From contig SXOB01000073.1 in the NCBI GenBank assembly GCA_005776945.1, forward strand, positions 1 to 55,546: a DNA stretch of 55,546 nt. The letters are read 5' to 3'. Position numbers and translations under genes: made by a program. Below the pieces are notes generated by a model that did no database searches, was not told the DNA's origin, and was given only the letters and a program-made list of their open reading frames with translations. Of this stretch, positions 25,128 to 34,054 are shown piece by piece. The stretch comes from Pseudomonadota bacterium. Lineage in GTDB: Bacteria > Myxococcota_A > UBA796 > GCA-2862545. Numbering within the stretch: position 1 is the first letter of the stretch; each line of letters begins with the position of its first letter.

Positions 25128-25648
25128 AGCAGGGTTTCGAGCGCGTCGTCGATCGCCGCGCGCACAGCCGCGTCTTCGGCGACCTCGATGCGTTCGAAGA
25201 CGACTCCGTCGGGATCGACGAGAAGAAGCGCGGGAAACGTGCCTTCGATGACGGCCTCCCCGGTCGCGCGGGGTTCCGTGGCGTCCCCCAAAACCGGCGT
25301 GGTCAGAGAGAAGACGTCCACCCAGCGCACGAGGTCTTCTTGGTCCGGAGGGTCGCCGTGTTCGTCTTCCTGCAGGACGGTGACGTAGGCGAAGCTATCG
25401 GCGTCGTAGTCCGCGACCGTGGCTGGAATCTCGGCAGCCAGGGTCTGACATGGCCCACACCACATCGTGGAGATGTCCAGCAACATCAACCGACCTGCGA
25501 AGGAGGCGAGTTCGACGTCGGCGCCGGTATGATCAGGGAGGACGACCGGTGGGATGGGTTGCCCCACCTGAAACGCATTGCCCGCCGCTGTGCCGGCGAT
25601 GTCGACGAAGCGCGGAACACACGCGGCGGCCAGCCAAAGCACCATCAC
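25124..25648 (-). CDS. TlpA/thioredoxin-like lipoprotein
   Basis: A 174-residue thioredoxin-fold protein with the redox motif WCGPC near residue 63 and the cis-proline loop EGTFPALLLVD. The N-terminus MMVLWLAAAC is a very short signal with a lipobox and Cys10, so it is probably membrane-attached in the periplasm. An in-frame TAG lies three codons upstream, so the signal cannot be longer. Start is GTG (25648) or the adjacent ATG. The family reduces or transfers disulfides on exported proteins; the protease translated from the next gene could be a client. It is divergent from the glutamate-cysteine ligase gene, with 54 bp between. Confidence 0.85.
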   Translation of the reverse strand: MMVLWLAAACVPRFVDIAGTAAGNAFQVGQPIPPVVLPDHTGADVELASFAGRLMLLDISTMWCGPCQTLAAEIPATVADYDADSFAYVTVLQEDEHGDPPDQEDLVRWVDVFSLTTPVLGDATEPRATGEAVIEGTFPALLLVDPDGVVFERIEVAEDAAVRAAIDDALETLL

Positions 25649-25702
25649 CCCAGACTACCCCGCGAGACCGCTGGCCGGCCACAGCCCCGTTATGGCAGCG
25701 CC

Positions 25703-27391
25703 ATGTCCAGCCCCCTCAACCGCGACGCTCTCGTCGCCCACATGGCGTCCGCCTGCCGCCCTCGATCGACCTTCCTCGTCGGCGTTGAGCTTGAGCGGCA
25801 CTTGCTCCATCAGACGACCGCCCTTCCGATGCCCTACGCGGGCGAAGACGGCGTTGCCGCACTGTTGGAGCGGCTGGCCGCGCGGGGCGGTTGGGACCGC
25901 GTTCACGAAGGCGCGGCACTCATCGCGCTGGCAAGGGGACGGGCGACCGTCACGTTGGAACCGGGCAACCAACTCGAATTGTCGGGGACACCCTCGCGAA
26001 CGATGTCAGAGGTGGCGGCCGAGGCGGCCGACTTCGCTGTCGAGGTCGATGAGGCCCTCCAAGGGAGCGCCTACCAACAGTCCGCGATCGGGTACACGCC
26101 ATGGGCCGAAGTGGACGCCATCGACTGGGTTCCCAAGGGTCGCTACGCCGTCATGCGCGAACACCTTGCCCAGACCGGCCCCTTGGCCCACGCAATGATG
26201 AAGGGAACCTGCGCGGTCCAGGCCAACTACGACTTCTCAGACGAAGCCGACTGCGCAGCCAAGGTCCAACTCGCAACGAGATTGGCCCCACTCACCACCG
26301 CGATGTTCGCGCATTCGCCCTTCGTCCACGGCGCGCCGGCTGGCTTCATGTCGTACCGGGGCCACGTATGGACCAAGACCGACCCCTTGCGGACCGGCAT
26401 GCCGGAAGCCGGCGAGCAATTCACCTTTGAACGGTGGGTCGACTGGCTCCTCGACATGCCGATGATGTTCAACAAAGGCAGCGACGGACAATGGCGTGCC
26501 GCCGGAGGCCGAACCTTTCGCTCGTGGATGTCCGATCGAGAGCCCCCGACCTGGAGGGACTGGGAACTCCACCTCACCTCTGTCTTCCCTGAAGTCCGGG
26601 TCAAACGCACCATCGAAGTTCGAGGCGCCGATAGTGTCCCCATGCCGTTGGCCATGGCCTTTGCGGCCCTCTGGCGTGCCCTGTTCTACTCGCCGCGCAT
26701 CGCCGACGTCGCCGCCGATTTGGCCGCGCGCTTCGTACGCCACGGCGAACGCGATGAGCGCTTCAACGAGGCCACGCGCAACGGACTGCGCGGAGTGGTG
26801 GGCGGCCGTATGTTGGCGGCGTGGGCCGAGGACCTGCTTGACGGTGTCGAGGCGGGGCTGGATGCCGAAGAACGGCGCTGGATTCAGCCGCTCAGCCGCC
26901 AGGTGGAGACCGGCGAAAGCCCAGCGCGCGCGCTTCTGCGGGCCTACCGGCATCGCCCCGGCCCGGCGGCCGTCTTGGCGAGCAGTGGACTGGACGTCGA
27001 CGCTTCGCGCGTGCCGCTGCTGGAGGCGCCTGCGTCTGGCCCGATGAGGCAGGGGCTCAAGGGGGCGCGTGCCATCGACCGGCTGACGGTTCTGGCGGAA
27101 AGCGTATTGCCGCAACTCACGGGCGAGCGCTGGTTGCCGGCGTCGCGCGCCCTCCGTGACCTGTTGTCCCAACTCGGCCCCAGTCTCGACATCGGCCTGA
27201 GCGGCGGCCTACCCATGGACAACTGGATGCGCGTTCGTAACGGCCTGATGCCCGTCGACCAGATGCTCGACGCCATCGCGGCTGGAGACGCCGGCGACGA
27301 GGCCACGCCGCTCCGACTCCAGGCGGCATGCGAAGCCGCGAGCGCTACCCTTGTGGGTGCGACGACCCCCGTAGTGGCCAACCGCCGATAG
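25703..27391 (+). CDS. gshA: Glutamate-cysteine ligase, GCS2/plant-proteobacterial type
   Basis: A 562-residue ligase that makes gamma-glutamylcysteine, the first step of glutathione synthesis. Typical blocks are FLVGVELERH, LEPGNQLELSG, the AVQANYDFSDEAD segment, PFVHG, and SYRGHVWTKTDPLRTGMP. The alpha-proteobacterial enzymes are about 450 residues, so a C-terminal extension of about 100 residues here is extra and not recognised. The ATG at 25703 was chosen because it places the ATP-binding strand FLVGVELE at the usual distance; the ORF open further upstream is antisense to the thioredoxin-like gene. No gshB is visible in the window. An EgtA-like role cannot be excluded. Confidence 0.85.
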   Translation: MSSPLNRDALVAHMASACRPRSTFLVGVELERHLLHQTTALPMPYAGEDGVAALLERLAARGGWDRVHEGAALIALARGRATVTLEPGNQLELSGTPSRTMSEVAAEAADFAVEVDEALQGSAYQQSAIGYTPWAEVDAIDWVPKGRYAVMREHLAQTGPLAHAMMKGTCAVQANYDFSDEADCAAKVQLATRLAPLTTAMFAHSPFVHGAPAGFMSYRGHVWTKTDPLRTGMPEAGEQFTFERWVDWLLDMPMMFNKGSDGQWRAAGGRTFRSWMSDREPPTWRDWELHLTSVFPEVRVKRTIEVRGADSVPMPLAMAFAALWRALFYSPRIADVAADLAARFVRHGERDERFNEATRNGLRGVVGGRMLAAWAEDLLDGVEAGLDAEERRWIQPLSRQVETGESPARALLRAYRHRPGPAAVLASSGLDVDASRVPLLEAPASGPMRQGLKGARAIDRLTVLAESVLPQLTGERWLPASRALRDLLSQLGPSLDIGLSGGLPMDNWMRVRNGLMPVDQMLDAIAAGDAGDEATPLRLQAACEAASATLVGATTPVVANRR

Positions 27392-27397
27392 CCGTCG

Positions 27398-28138
27398 CTA
27401 GCGTGGAAGCGCGTCCTGACGGCGTTTCTCGTACATCAAGATGGCTGCCGCGACGGAGACATTGAGCGACTCGAGGGCGCCCGCCATCGGGATCGACACG
27501 AGGTCATCACACCGCTCCGCCAGTTTCGGGGACAGGCCACGGCCTTCGGCACCAAGGATGAGCGCCAACGACCCGCGAAGGTCCACCTCGTTGGCCGGGC
27601 GCCCCGCCGCATCGGCCCCGACGACTCGCAGTCCGGCGTCCCGGATGGGGCGCAGGGCGGCGAACATGCCCTCGTGGATGACGGGGACCACCTCGGCCGC
27701 CCCCATCGCCACCCGCTGAACGACGGGGGTCAACCCGGCGCCACGACGCGTGGGGACGATGAGCCCGTCCACCCCGAAACCAAGCGCGCTGCGCAGCACC
27801 GCACCCAAGTTGTGCTCGTACTCCAAGCCGTCGGCCAAGACGAGGAAGGTGTCCTTGCCCGGTGGTACGTCGGCCAGCAGTCGCGCCGTCGTCGTGGCCT
27901 CCAGCGGCTCGGCCCAAGCGACGACGCCGTTGTGGACCCTGCCCTCACAGGTCCGATCCAAGGCCTGGCGGAGGACGCGCTCGACCGGGACGCCCGCCGC
28001 CTTCGCGAGCGCTTCGATACGCGCGATGCGCGGGTCGGGGCGTGCGCCGACGTCGATCCACACCCGAATGACGCGGCGCCGGGCCCTCGCGAGACATTCG
28101 ACGACCGGGTTGCGTCCTTCGATGGCGTCGAGGCTCAC
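27398..28138 (-). CDS. rlmB: SpoU-family RNA 2'-O-methyltransferase (RlmB type)
   Basis: A 246-residue enzyme with the trefoil-knot SAM fold. The three SPOUT motifs are NLGAVLRSALGFGVDGLI, LALILGAEGRGLS and IPMAGALESLNVSVAAAILMYE. The N-terminal substrate-binding domain (EGRNPVVECL) fits RlmB, which methylates 23S rRNA G2251, or a TrmH relative. The start is GTG at 28136-28138, overlapping the PhoH stop as GTGA. It is the last gene of the sec operon. Confidence 0.87.
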   Translation of the reverse strand: MSLDAIEGRNPVVECLARARRRVIRVWIDVGARPDPRIARIEALAKAAGVPVERVLRQALDRTCEGRVHNGVVAWAEPLEATTTARLLADVPPGKDTFLVLADGLEYEHNLGAVLRSALGFGVDGLIVPTRRGAGLTPVVQRVAMGAAEVVPVIHEGMFAALRPIRDAGLRVVGADAAGRPANEVDLRGSLALILGAEGRGLSPKLAERCDDLVSIPMAGALESLNVSVAAAILMYEKRRQDALPR

Positions 28139-29502
28139 AGGACGTTGGCCGCGAGTTCGGCCAACGGCGAGCGCTCACCCTTTCGCAGGCTCACATGGCC
28201 CGCCAATGGTTGGTCCTTGAAGCGCTCGATGGCGTAGGTGAGCCCGTTGCTCATCGCGTCCACGTAAGGGTGGTCGATCTGGTGGACGTCGCCCGTGAGA
28301 ACGACCTTGGTCCCACTTCCGGCGCGGGTGAGCACCGTCTTGACCTCGTGCGGCGTCAGATTCTGCGCCTCGTCGACGATGAGGAACTGATCGGGGATGC
28401 TCCGCCCGCGGATGTAGGTCAGCGGTTCCACTTCGATGAGCCCCCGATCAAAGAGGTGCTGGTAAGCGGGTTCGCGGCGGGTGCGGTCGACGTCCCGCTG
28501 GCTGACGAGCAGCTCGAGGTTGTCGAAAATCGGCTTCATCCACGGATTGAGCTTCTGCTCGACGTCGCCAGGCAGGAAGCCGATGTCGCGACCCAAGGGG
28601 AAAATCGGCCGTGAAACCAGCAGCTTGCGGTAACGGGCCTCCGCGTCCAAGGACTGGGCACAACCCGCGGCCAACGCGAGCAGCGTCTTGCCCGTTCCCG
28701 CCCCACCCGTGAGCGTGACGAGGTTCACCTGGGGGTCCATCAGCAGGTCCAGCGCAAAGCTCTGCTCCTTGTTCTTCGCGTCAATTCCCCAGAGGTCCCG
28801 GGCCCGGTGTTCCTGGACGAGCCGCAACACGCCCCGGTACGAATCGACGCGCACGAGCACGGTGCTCTGGGGGCGTCCCGCCGCCATGAGGCGAGCAAAC
28901 TGATTCGCGCGAAGCTCGGGACCGTCATTCAACGGAATGCCGTGCTGCTTTTGGCTGTGGATACGCGTGACGAGATCGACATCCACCTCGATCTCAACGA
29001 ATCCCGTATAGGCCTCATCGACGTCGACTTTCGCGTTGTGGTAGTCCTCAGCCGTCACGCCCAACGCGTCGCACTTCAGACGCATGTTGGTGTCGCGGGT
29101 CACGAGCACGACGCGCTTGGGCGCCAATTCGCGCGCGAGGCGCACAACGCAGCCGAGGATGCGGTTGTCGTTGGTCTCCGGACCCCACGTGATCGGGAAG
29201 GCCGAATCGGCGACCGCGTACTCGACGCGAAGCCGGCCCCCATTGGGCAGCGTGATGCCGACCCTAAGGCTTCCGAGCGCGCGGAGTTGGTCGAGGATGC
29301 GCGAACATGAGCGAGCGTTGCGCCCGAGTTCGTTCACGTCCTTCTTGAAGCGGTCGATCTCCTCGAACACCGTGATCGGCAGGACGAGTTCGTTCTCTTT
29401 GAACGCAAAGATCGACGAAGGGTCATGAAGCAGGACATTTGTATCGAGGACGTAGGTCGAATTGCCCGAGACGCGCGGCGGGGCGGGCGGAGGTGCTCTC
29501 AA
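28135..29502 (-). CDS. PIN domain-PhoH ATPase fusion (PhoH2-like ribonuclease/helicase)
   Basis: A 455-residue protein. Residues 15-150 are a PIN nuclease domain with VLDTNVLLHDP and acidic partners in EEIDRF and VTRDTNM. Residues about 250-450 are a PhoH ATPase with Walker A TGGAGTGKT, Walker B FLIVDEAQN, and a KVVLTGD sensor. Fusions of this type unwind and cleave RNA in characterised mycobacterial and other homologues. The start is TTG at 29500-29502, overlapping the upstream stop (TTGA). It lies between a small secreted protein and the rRNA methyltransferase. Confidence 0.92.
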   Translation of the reverse strand: MRAPPPAPPRVSGNSTYVLDTNVLLHDPSSIFAFKENELVLPITVFEEIDRFKKDVNELGRNARSCSRILDQLRALGSLRVGITLPNGGRLRVEYAVADSAFPITWGPETNDNRILGCVVRLARELAPKRVVLVTRDTNMRLKCDALGVTAEDYHNAKVDVDEAYTGFVEIEVDVDLVTRIHSQKQHGIPLNDGPELRANQFARLMAAGRPQSTVLVRVDSYRGVLRLVQEHRARDLWGIDAKNKEQSFALDLLMDPQVNLVTLTGGAGTGKTLLALAAGCAQSLDAEARYRKLLVSRPIFPLGRDIGFLPGDVEQKLNPWMKPIFDNLELLVSQRDVDRTRREPAYQHLFDRGLIEVEPLTYIRGRSIPDQFLIVDEAQNLTPHEVKTVLTRAGSGTKVVLTGDVHQIDHPYVDAMSNGLTYAIERFKDQPLAGHVSLRKGERSPLAELAANVL

Positions 29503-30035
29503 GGGGTCACGTCCAATGTGTAGGTTCGTTCGTAGGCTCCGCTACGCGTCGCCCCCAGACCGAACTGGACGGTGGGCGCGTCCATGAGGACCGTGCCGCT
29601 CCTGTCCGTACCGGTCGCGACGTAGACGTACAGCGCGCCGCCGGTCGCCGCCGTCGATACGGACCGCACGATCACGGTGTTGGCGCCCGCCACGAGCCAG
29701 GGTGCGAGGTCGAGGATCCGCTGCGGCTGGCCGCTCGCGACTTCGACCGCGACCTTGCCGTTGACCTCGACCGTAATCTTGTGGCCAGTGGATCCCCCGT
29801 CTTCGGTGGCCAACCACCATCGCGCCCGAGGCACCCCTGCGGCCACAGGTGGGGCGGCTGTTCGCCCTTCGGCGATGAAGCCTGGAATCGTCAAGTGGGC
29901 GCGCCCCGCGGCGTCAAATCGCACGGTGACGCCGGGAAAGGTCATGCCCGCCACCGAACGGGAATCAACGATGACCCCGTTGATCTCGACATCTTCGGCG
30001 CCGGCCAGCGCCGCAACCAGCCACGCGATCGACAT
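29499..30035 (-). CDS. Small secreted beta-rich protein of unknown function
   Basis: A 178-residue protein starting MSIAWLVAALAGA, a very short export signal, preceded by GGAGG at good spacing. The mature part is beta-rich, with ITVEVNGKVAVEV and LAPWLVAGANTVIVRSVS resembling a carbohydrate-binding or jelly-roll type sandwich. No cysteines or catalytic motifs are seen. It follows secF by 19 bp and overlaps the PIN-PhoH gene. Its place in the sec operon may reflect only shared transcription. Confidence 0.7.
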   Translation of the reverse strand: MSIAWLVAALAGAEDVEINGVIVDSRSVAGMTFPGVTVRFDAAGRAHLTIPGFIAEGRTAAPPVAAGVPRARWWLATEDGGSTGHKITVEVNGKVAVEVASGQPQRILDLAPWLVAGANTVIVRSVSTAATGGALYVYVATGTDRSGTVLMDAPTVQFGLGATRSGAYERTYTLDVTP

Positions 30036-30054
30036 GGCCCCTCCTCGCCCGTTC

Positions 30055-31317
30055 TTAGTCGGTCTGGCTCAACCGGCGCGCAGCTTCCTGTCGTTCACGG
30101 CGGCGTCGCTCACTCTCCGTCAGCGTTTCGTCGACGACCTCGGGAGCGACCACATCTGGCGCGCCACCGGCGAGCTCCGGCAGACGGATCCAACGACCGA
30201 GCGCAGGCCGCAAGTCTTCGAAGATCAGGATCATGGGGCTGGCGACGTAGATCGTCGAGTAGGTACCGAAGACGATCCCGCAAAACATCGCAAGTGCGAA
30301 GTTCTGGATGGCCTCGCCGCCCATGAAAATCATCGGTGTGATCGCCAACATCGTCGCCCCATTGGTGGCGATCGTCCGCGTCAGCGTCTCGTTGATCGAG
30401 ACGTTGATCAACTCGGCCAGGTCTCGTCGCCGGTACTTGCCTCGATTCTCGCGGATGCGGTCGTAGACGACGATCGTGTCGTTGAGCGAGTACCCGACAA
30501 GGGTGAGCAAGGCTCCCACCATGGCGACCGAGAACTCCAGCTGGAAGAGCACGAAGACGCCGGTAGTCAGCGAAACATCGTGGATCAGGCTGAGAACGGC
30601 CCCAGGCGCATAGACGAGATCGAAACGGAAGGCGATGTAGACCAGCACGAGGCCAAGCGTGGCCAGCAACGCTACGAAGCCGTCCCGGCGGAGGTCGGCG
30701 CCCACGCGCGGTCCGACGGACTCCACGGACCGAACATCGAATCGAACGTCCTCTCCCACGGACGACTGAATGGCGCGCTCGACGAATTCGGTGAGCCCGG
30801 CAACCTGAATGACGACGGTCGACTCCATACGAGTGGGCGTGAACTTGGCCCACGGCAGGTGTGCGACCGCCTTCTCGACAGCATCGGCGGTCACCGGATT
30901 GCCGTTGTGTCGGGTGACAGCGCGAGCCCCGACTTCGGAGTCCATGGTCAGATCCACAACCCAATCCGGCCCGAACGCGGCGTCGTAGGCCTTGCGCAGC
31001 TCGGTTCGGACCTCTTCAGTGCCGAACGCCGTGTCCTGAATGCGGATCGTGTACTCGTTGACCCCGCTGCTCTGAACGGCGTCGTCGCCCAGGCCGATGC
31101 CGGACAACTTCGATCGGAGCTCCCCGATCTCCATGGGCTGCTCGAATGCGACGCGAATCTCCGTTCCGCCCGTGAAGTCGATCCCCCAGTTGGGCCCGAC
31201 CGCCGCGAAGGCGATCCAGCTCAACACGACGAGGGCCGCAGAGGCGTTGGAGAACAGCCACCGGGATCCGACAAAGTCGAAGCGGAGGCCGTCGATCCAG
31301 TTCTTGAGTCGTTCCAT
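30055..31317 (-). CDS. secF: Protein translocase subunit SecF
   Basis: A 420-residue inner-membrane protein that works with SecD to pull exported proteins across the membrane using the proton gradient. It has a first membrane helix, the conserved WGIDFTGGTEI motif, a periplasmic domain of about 130 residues, then five helices with VGYSLNDTIVVYDRIRENR and NETLTRTIATNG. The C-terminal about 45 residues are charged. It follows secD by 12 bp. All family landmarks are present, and the ATG is at 31315-31317. Confidence 0.96.
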   Translation of the reverse strand: MERLKNWIDGLRFDFVGSRWLFSNASAALVVLSWIAFAAVGPNWGIDFTGGTEIRVAFEQPMEIGELRSKLSGIGLGDDAVQSSGVNEYTIRIQDTAFGTEEVRTELRKAYDAAFGPDWVVDLTMDSEVGARAVTRHNGNPVTADAVEKAVAHLPWAKFTPTRMESTVVIQVAGLTEFVERAIQSSVGEDVRFDVRSVESVGPRVGADLRRDGFVALLATLGLVLVYIAFRFDLVYAPGAVLSLIHDVSLTTGVFVLFQLEFSVAMVGALLTLVGYSLNDTIVVYDRIRENRGKYRRRDLAELINVSINETLTRTIATNGATMLAITPMIFMGGEAIQNFALAMFCGIVFGTYSTIYVASPMILIFEDLRPALGRWIRLPELAGGAPDVVAPEVVDETLTESERRRRERQEAARRLSQTD

Positions 31318-31329
31318 CGGCGACCTCGC

Positions 31330-33681
31330 TCAGATGCTCAGGCGGGCGGCAGAGTTGCGCGTGATGACCTCCATCAGCGCGCGCGAGACGAAGAGCGCCG
31401 TGATCAGCGTCGTGACGATGCCAATCATCAGCGTCACCGCAAAGCCCTTGATGGGTCCGGTGCCGTAGGAGAAGAGGACGATGCCGGCGAAGAACGTCGT
31501 GATGTTCGAGTCCAAGATGGCGACTGCGGCGCGATCGAAGCCGACGTCCACCGCTTTTCGAGGGTGGACCCCGAGCCGGAGCTCTTCACGGATGCGTTCG
31601 TAAATGATGATGTTCGCATCGACAGCCATACCGACCGTGAGTGCGATGCCAGCGATCCCCGGCAGGGTCAACGTGGCTCCGGCGACGGCCAGCGAGGCCA
31701 ACATGAGAAGCACGTTGACCGTCAGCGCGATGTTCGCGACGATGCCCGATGCCTTGTACCAGAGCATCATGTAGAAGACGACGAGCGCCGAACCGAGCAA
31801 CGAGGCCAGCGTTGCAGCGCGAATCGACTCCGCACCGAGTTGGGCGCCGACGGTACGAACCTCCGCCAGGAGCACGGGCGCATCCAACGAGCCAGTGCGA
31901 AGGACGAGGGCCAACATCTGCGCCTCTCGGACCGGGTCGTCCGAGCCGCTCATCACGATAGCCGCATTGCCCCCACAAATACGCTCGGTGATCGAAGGCG
32001 CGGATCGCGCCAAGCCGTCGAGCACCACGGCGAAGCGCTTGTTCACGTTCGCCGTCGTGACCTCGCAGAACACCGCCGCCCCGCGCGGTCGGAACGTGAG
32101 CGAGACCTGAGGCTGTTGGTTGTTGTCGTACGCAACGCGGGCGTCTTCGACGTCCGACCCGGTCAGGACAACGTCCTTCTTCACGACAATTGGCACGAGG
32201 GGCTCGTCGTCGCGGACCTGCATCCACAGGACCTGCCGGTCGTCGTTGAGAAGTCCCCTGTCCCAGAACCAGTCGTTGAGGACATCGCCGTCATTGAGTT
32301 GGTCTTCAGGAAGCGACGCCTCGGCTTGGACCATCAAACGGTCGAGAACCCCCGGGTCAAACTCTTCGTCGACCATTTGAAAATCGAGAACCGCGCTCGT
32401 GCCGATGGCATCGATGGCCCCCTGAAGGTCGACGAGGCCCGGCAGCTGGACGTTGATGCGCCCTTGGCCTTTCTTGACGATCGAGGGCTCTTTGACGCCC
32501 GTGGCGTCGATGCGCTTGCGAAGCGTCTCAAGAACTTGTTCAACGGCCTGTTTTTCGACGGCGTCGCGACGCCAGGTCTCCATCTCGAAGGCGTGACTGC
32601 CCTCTTCGCTAAACGAGTATGCGTAGTCGCCTGCCAACTGTCTCATGCCGGTCTGCACCGCGGAGAGCTCCTCGGCGGCCTTGATCCACAAGACTGGTCG
32701 CGTGCGGTCCGCCCGCACCTCTTGCGCTGTGACGCCGACGCTGCCGAAGTTCTCGAGCAGGTGGGACACGTCGCGACCCATCTGCGTTTGAATGGCGTCG
32801 TCGACGCCAACTTGCAGCGTGAGGTCCAGGCCGCCCTGGAGGTCGAGGCCCATGTTGATGCGGGTGTCGGGCAGCCAAGCAGCCCACGCTGGAGCGTCCG
32901 GTTGGGATTCCGCCGCCTCTGGCGTGCCCAACGAGTCGTTGAATTCCACCTTGGCCCGCAGTGTCGCCGGCCCGACCAGCCGCCCACCGAGCAAAAATGC
33001 GCGGACCTCGGAGCCGAGGTCGCCGGCGATGGGGACAACGCGCGCCCCTTCCCCGTCGGCCAGCAAGGCGGCGACAACGTGGCCGTCCAACACGGCGAGC
33101 GCGACCGGAGACGCGAGCGGCGCGCTCAGCGAAGCCCGCAAAACCCCTTGGTCGGCGACCACGGAGGTGGCCGATCCCAGCGCCGGCAAACCCTCGGCCG
33201 AGCCACCCACGCGTGCGACGAGGCCACCCTGGGTTGCCGGGGCGATGCCCGCTGCGGTCAGGGCGGCTGCAAGATCGACGGCCAACGCGCCTGCGGCGCC
33301 GTCATCGACGGGCCCGGCCTCGGGCAACGACACGACGTCGATGCGACCTTCGGCGGGTACGATGCGCTCGACGACCTCGCGGCGACCGCCGGGCGCAAGG
33401 TGAACGACAAACCCCTTCTCATCCGTGGCCACGCGCTCGACAGGATGGTCGAGCGCGCGAAGGCGAGCCTCGATCACCGCCGCGGCCTCGGCCGGCTGTG
33501 GGTGGTCGAAACCGACGTTCAAGTCCGCCCGCACCGCGGCTTTGGGGCCTTCCACGGAGGCCGCGCTGCGGGCGAAGCGGTCGGCCGCCTCTTCCTGCAG
33601 CATCGTAGGGAGCAGGACCCAAATGGACCCCGCCACCATCGCGGCGATTGTACCGACCCGAAGCAGGCTGCCCGTGTCCAT
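31330..33681 (-). CDS. secD: Protein translocase subunit SecD
   Basis: A 783-residue inner-membrane protein. It has one N-terminal helix, the landmark MGLDLQGGLDLTLQV, a long periplasmic region with the RIDATGVKEPSI motif and QLPGLVD, and five C-terminal helices with GMAVDANIIIYERIREELR and TLMIGIVTTLITALFVSR. It is longer than E. coli SecD because of an extended first periplasmic domain (about residues 35-230). The ATG is at 33679-33681, and yajC lies 16 bp upstream. Together with secF and yajC it forms the usual accessory translocase. Confidence 0.96.
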   Translation of the reverse strand: MDTGSLLRVGTIAAMVAGSIWVLLPTMLQEEAADRFARSAASVEGPKAAVRADLNVGFDHPQPAEAAAVIEARLRALDHPVERVATDEKGFVVHLAPGGRREVVERIVPAEGRIDVVSLPEAGPVDDGAAGALAVDLAAALTAAGIAPATQGGLVARVGGSAEGLPALGSATSVVADQGVLRASLSAPLASPVALAVLDGHVVAALLADGEGARVVPIAGDLGSEVRAFLLGGRLVGPATLRAKVEFNDSLGTPEAAESQPDAPAWAAWLPDTRINMGLDLQGGLDLTLQVGVDDAIQTQMGRDVSHLLENFGSVGVTAQEVRADRTRPVLWIKAAEELSAVQTGMRQLAGDYAYSFSEEGSHAFEMETWRRDAVEKQAVEQVLETLRKRIDATGVKEPSIVKKGQGRINVQLPGLVDLQGAIDAIGTSAVLDFQMVDEEFDPGVLDRLMVQAEASLPEDQLNDGDVLNDWFWDRGLLNDDRQVLWMQVRDDEPLVPIVVKKDVVLTGSDVEDARVAYDNNQQPQVSLTFRPRGAAVFCEVTTANVNKRFAVVLDGLARSAPSITERICGGNAAIVMSGSDDPVREAQMLALVLRTGSLDAPVLLAEVRTVGAQLGAESIRAATLASLLGSALVVFYMMLWYKASGIVANIALTVNVLLMLASLAVAGATLTLPGIAGIALTVGMAVDANIIIYERIREELRLGVHPRKAVDVGFDRAAVAILDSNITTFFAGIVLFSYGTGPIKGFAVTLMIGIVTTLITALFVSRALMEVITRNSAARLSI

Positions 33682-33697
33682 CTAGGTTCTCCTGCGC

Positions 33698-33994
33698 TCA
33701 GGTCGCCGCGGGGGCGGACTGGCGCCGCGCCACGGCGCTGCGTTCGACGGTGAGGCGGACGCGATCCGCGACTTCGACGACGACGGTTTCGGCATCGACC
33801 TGCACGATGCGCGCGTGAATGCCGGAGCCGAGGACGACGGCGTCGTCTTTCGTCAGCCCCGCCTGGAAGTCGCGGACCTTGCGCTCCTCGCGCATAGGCA
33901 ACCACACGACGAACCAGAACACCATCGCCATGAGCAGGAAAGGGACAACAGGCGAGTCAAGCACGGCAAAACCCGGCGCAAGGGAAGCACGCAC
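33698..33994 (-). CDS. yajC: Preprotein translocase accessory protein YajC
   Basis: A small membrane protein of about 98 residues with one helix (FLLMAMVFWFVVWLPM), then the cytoplasmic domain with GLTKDDAVVLGSGIHARI and VEVADRVRLTVERSAV. The GTG at 33992-33994 was chosen; a later GTG at 33964 is possible, and neither has a strong ribosome-binding site. It heads the yajC-secD-secF operon. Sixty bases separate it from the divergent queA gene and must hold both promoters; no preQ1-type structure was seen there. Confidence 0.88.
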   Translation of the reverse strand: MRASLAPGFAVLDSPVVPFLLMAMVFWFVVWLPMREERKVRDFQAGLTKDDAVVLGSGIHARIVQVDAETVVVEVADRVRLTVERSAVARRQSAPAAT

Positions 33995-34054
33995 GACGCG
34001 GACGTCAAGCCCTTGGCGGTCGGCGGGCGCCGCGCATAACGTCCCAGTCACCCG

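Noticed and set aside
29677..33753. A 1,358-codon open frame on the plus strand opposite secD and secF
   Set aside because: secD, secF and the neighbouring secreted protein are clearly coded on the minus strand. The plus reading has no family pattern and is a GC-driven shadow frame.
33995..34054. preQ1 riboswitch before queA
   Set aside because: The 60-bp divergent gap has no recognisable preQ1 aptamer, and queA acts after preQ1 is incorporated.
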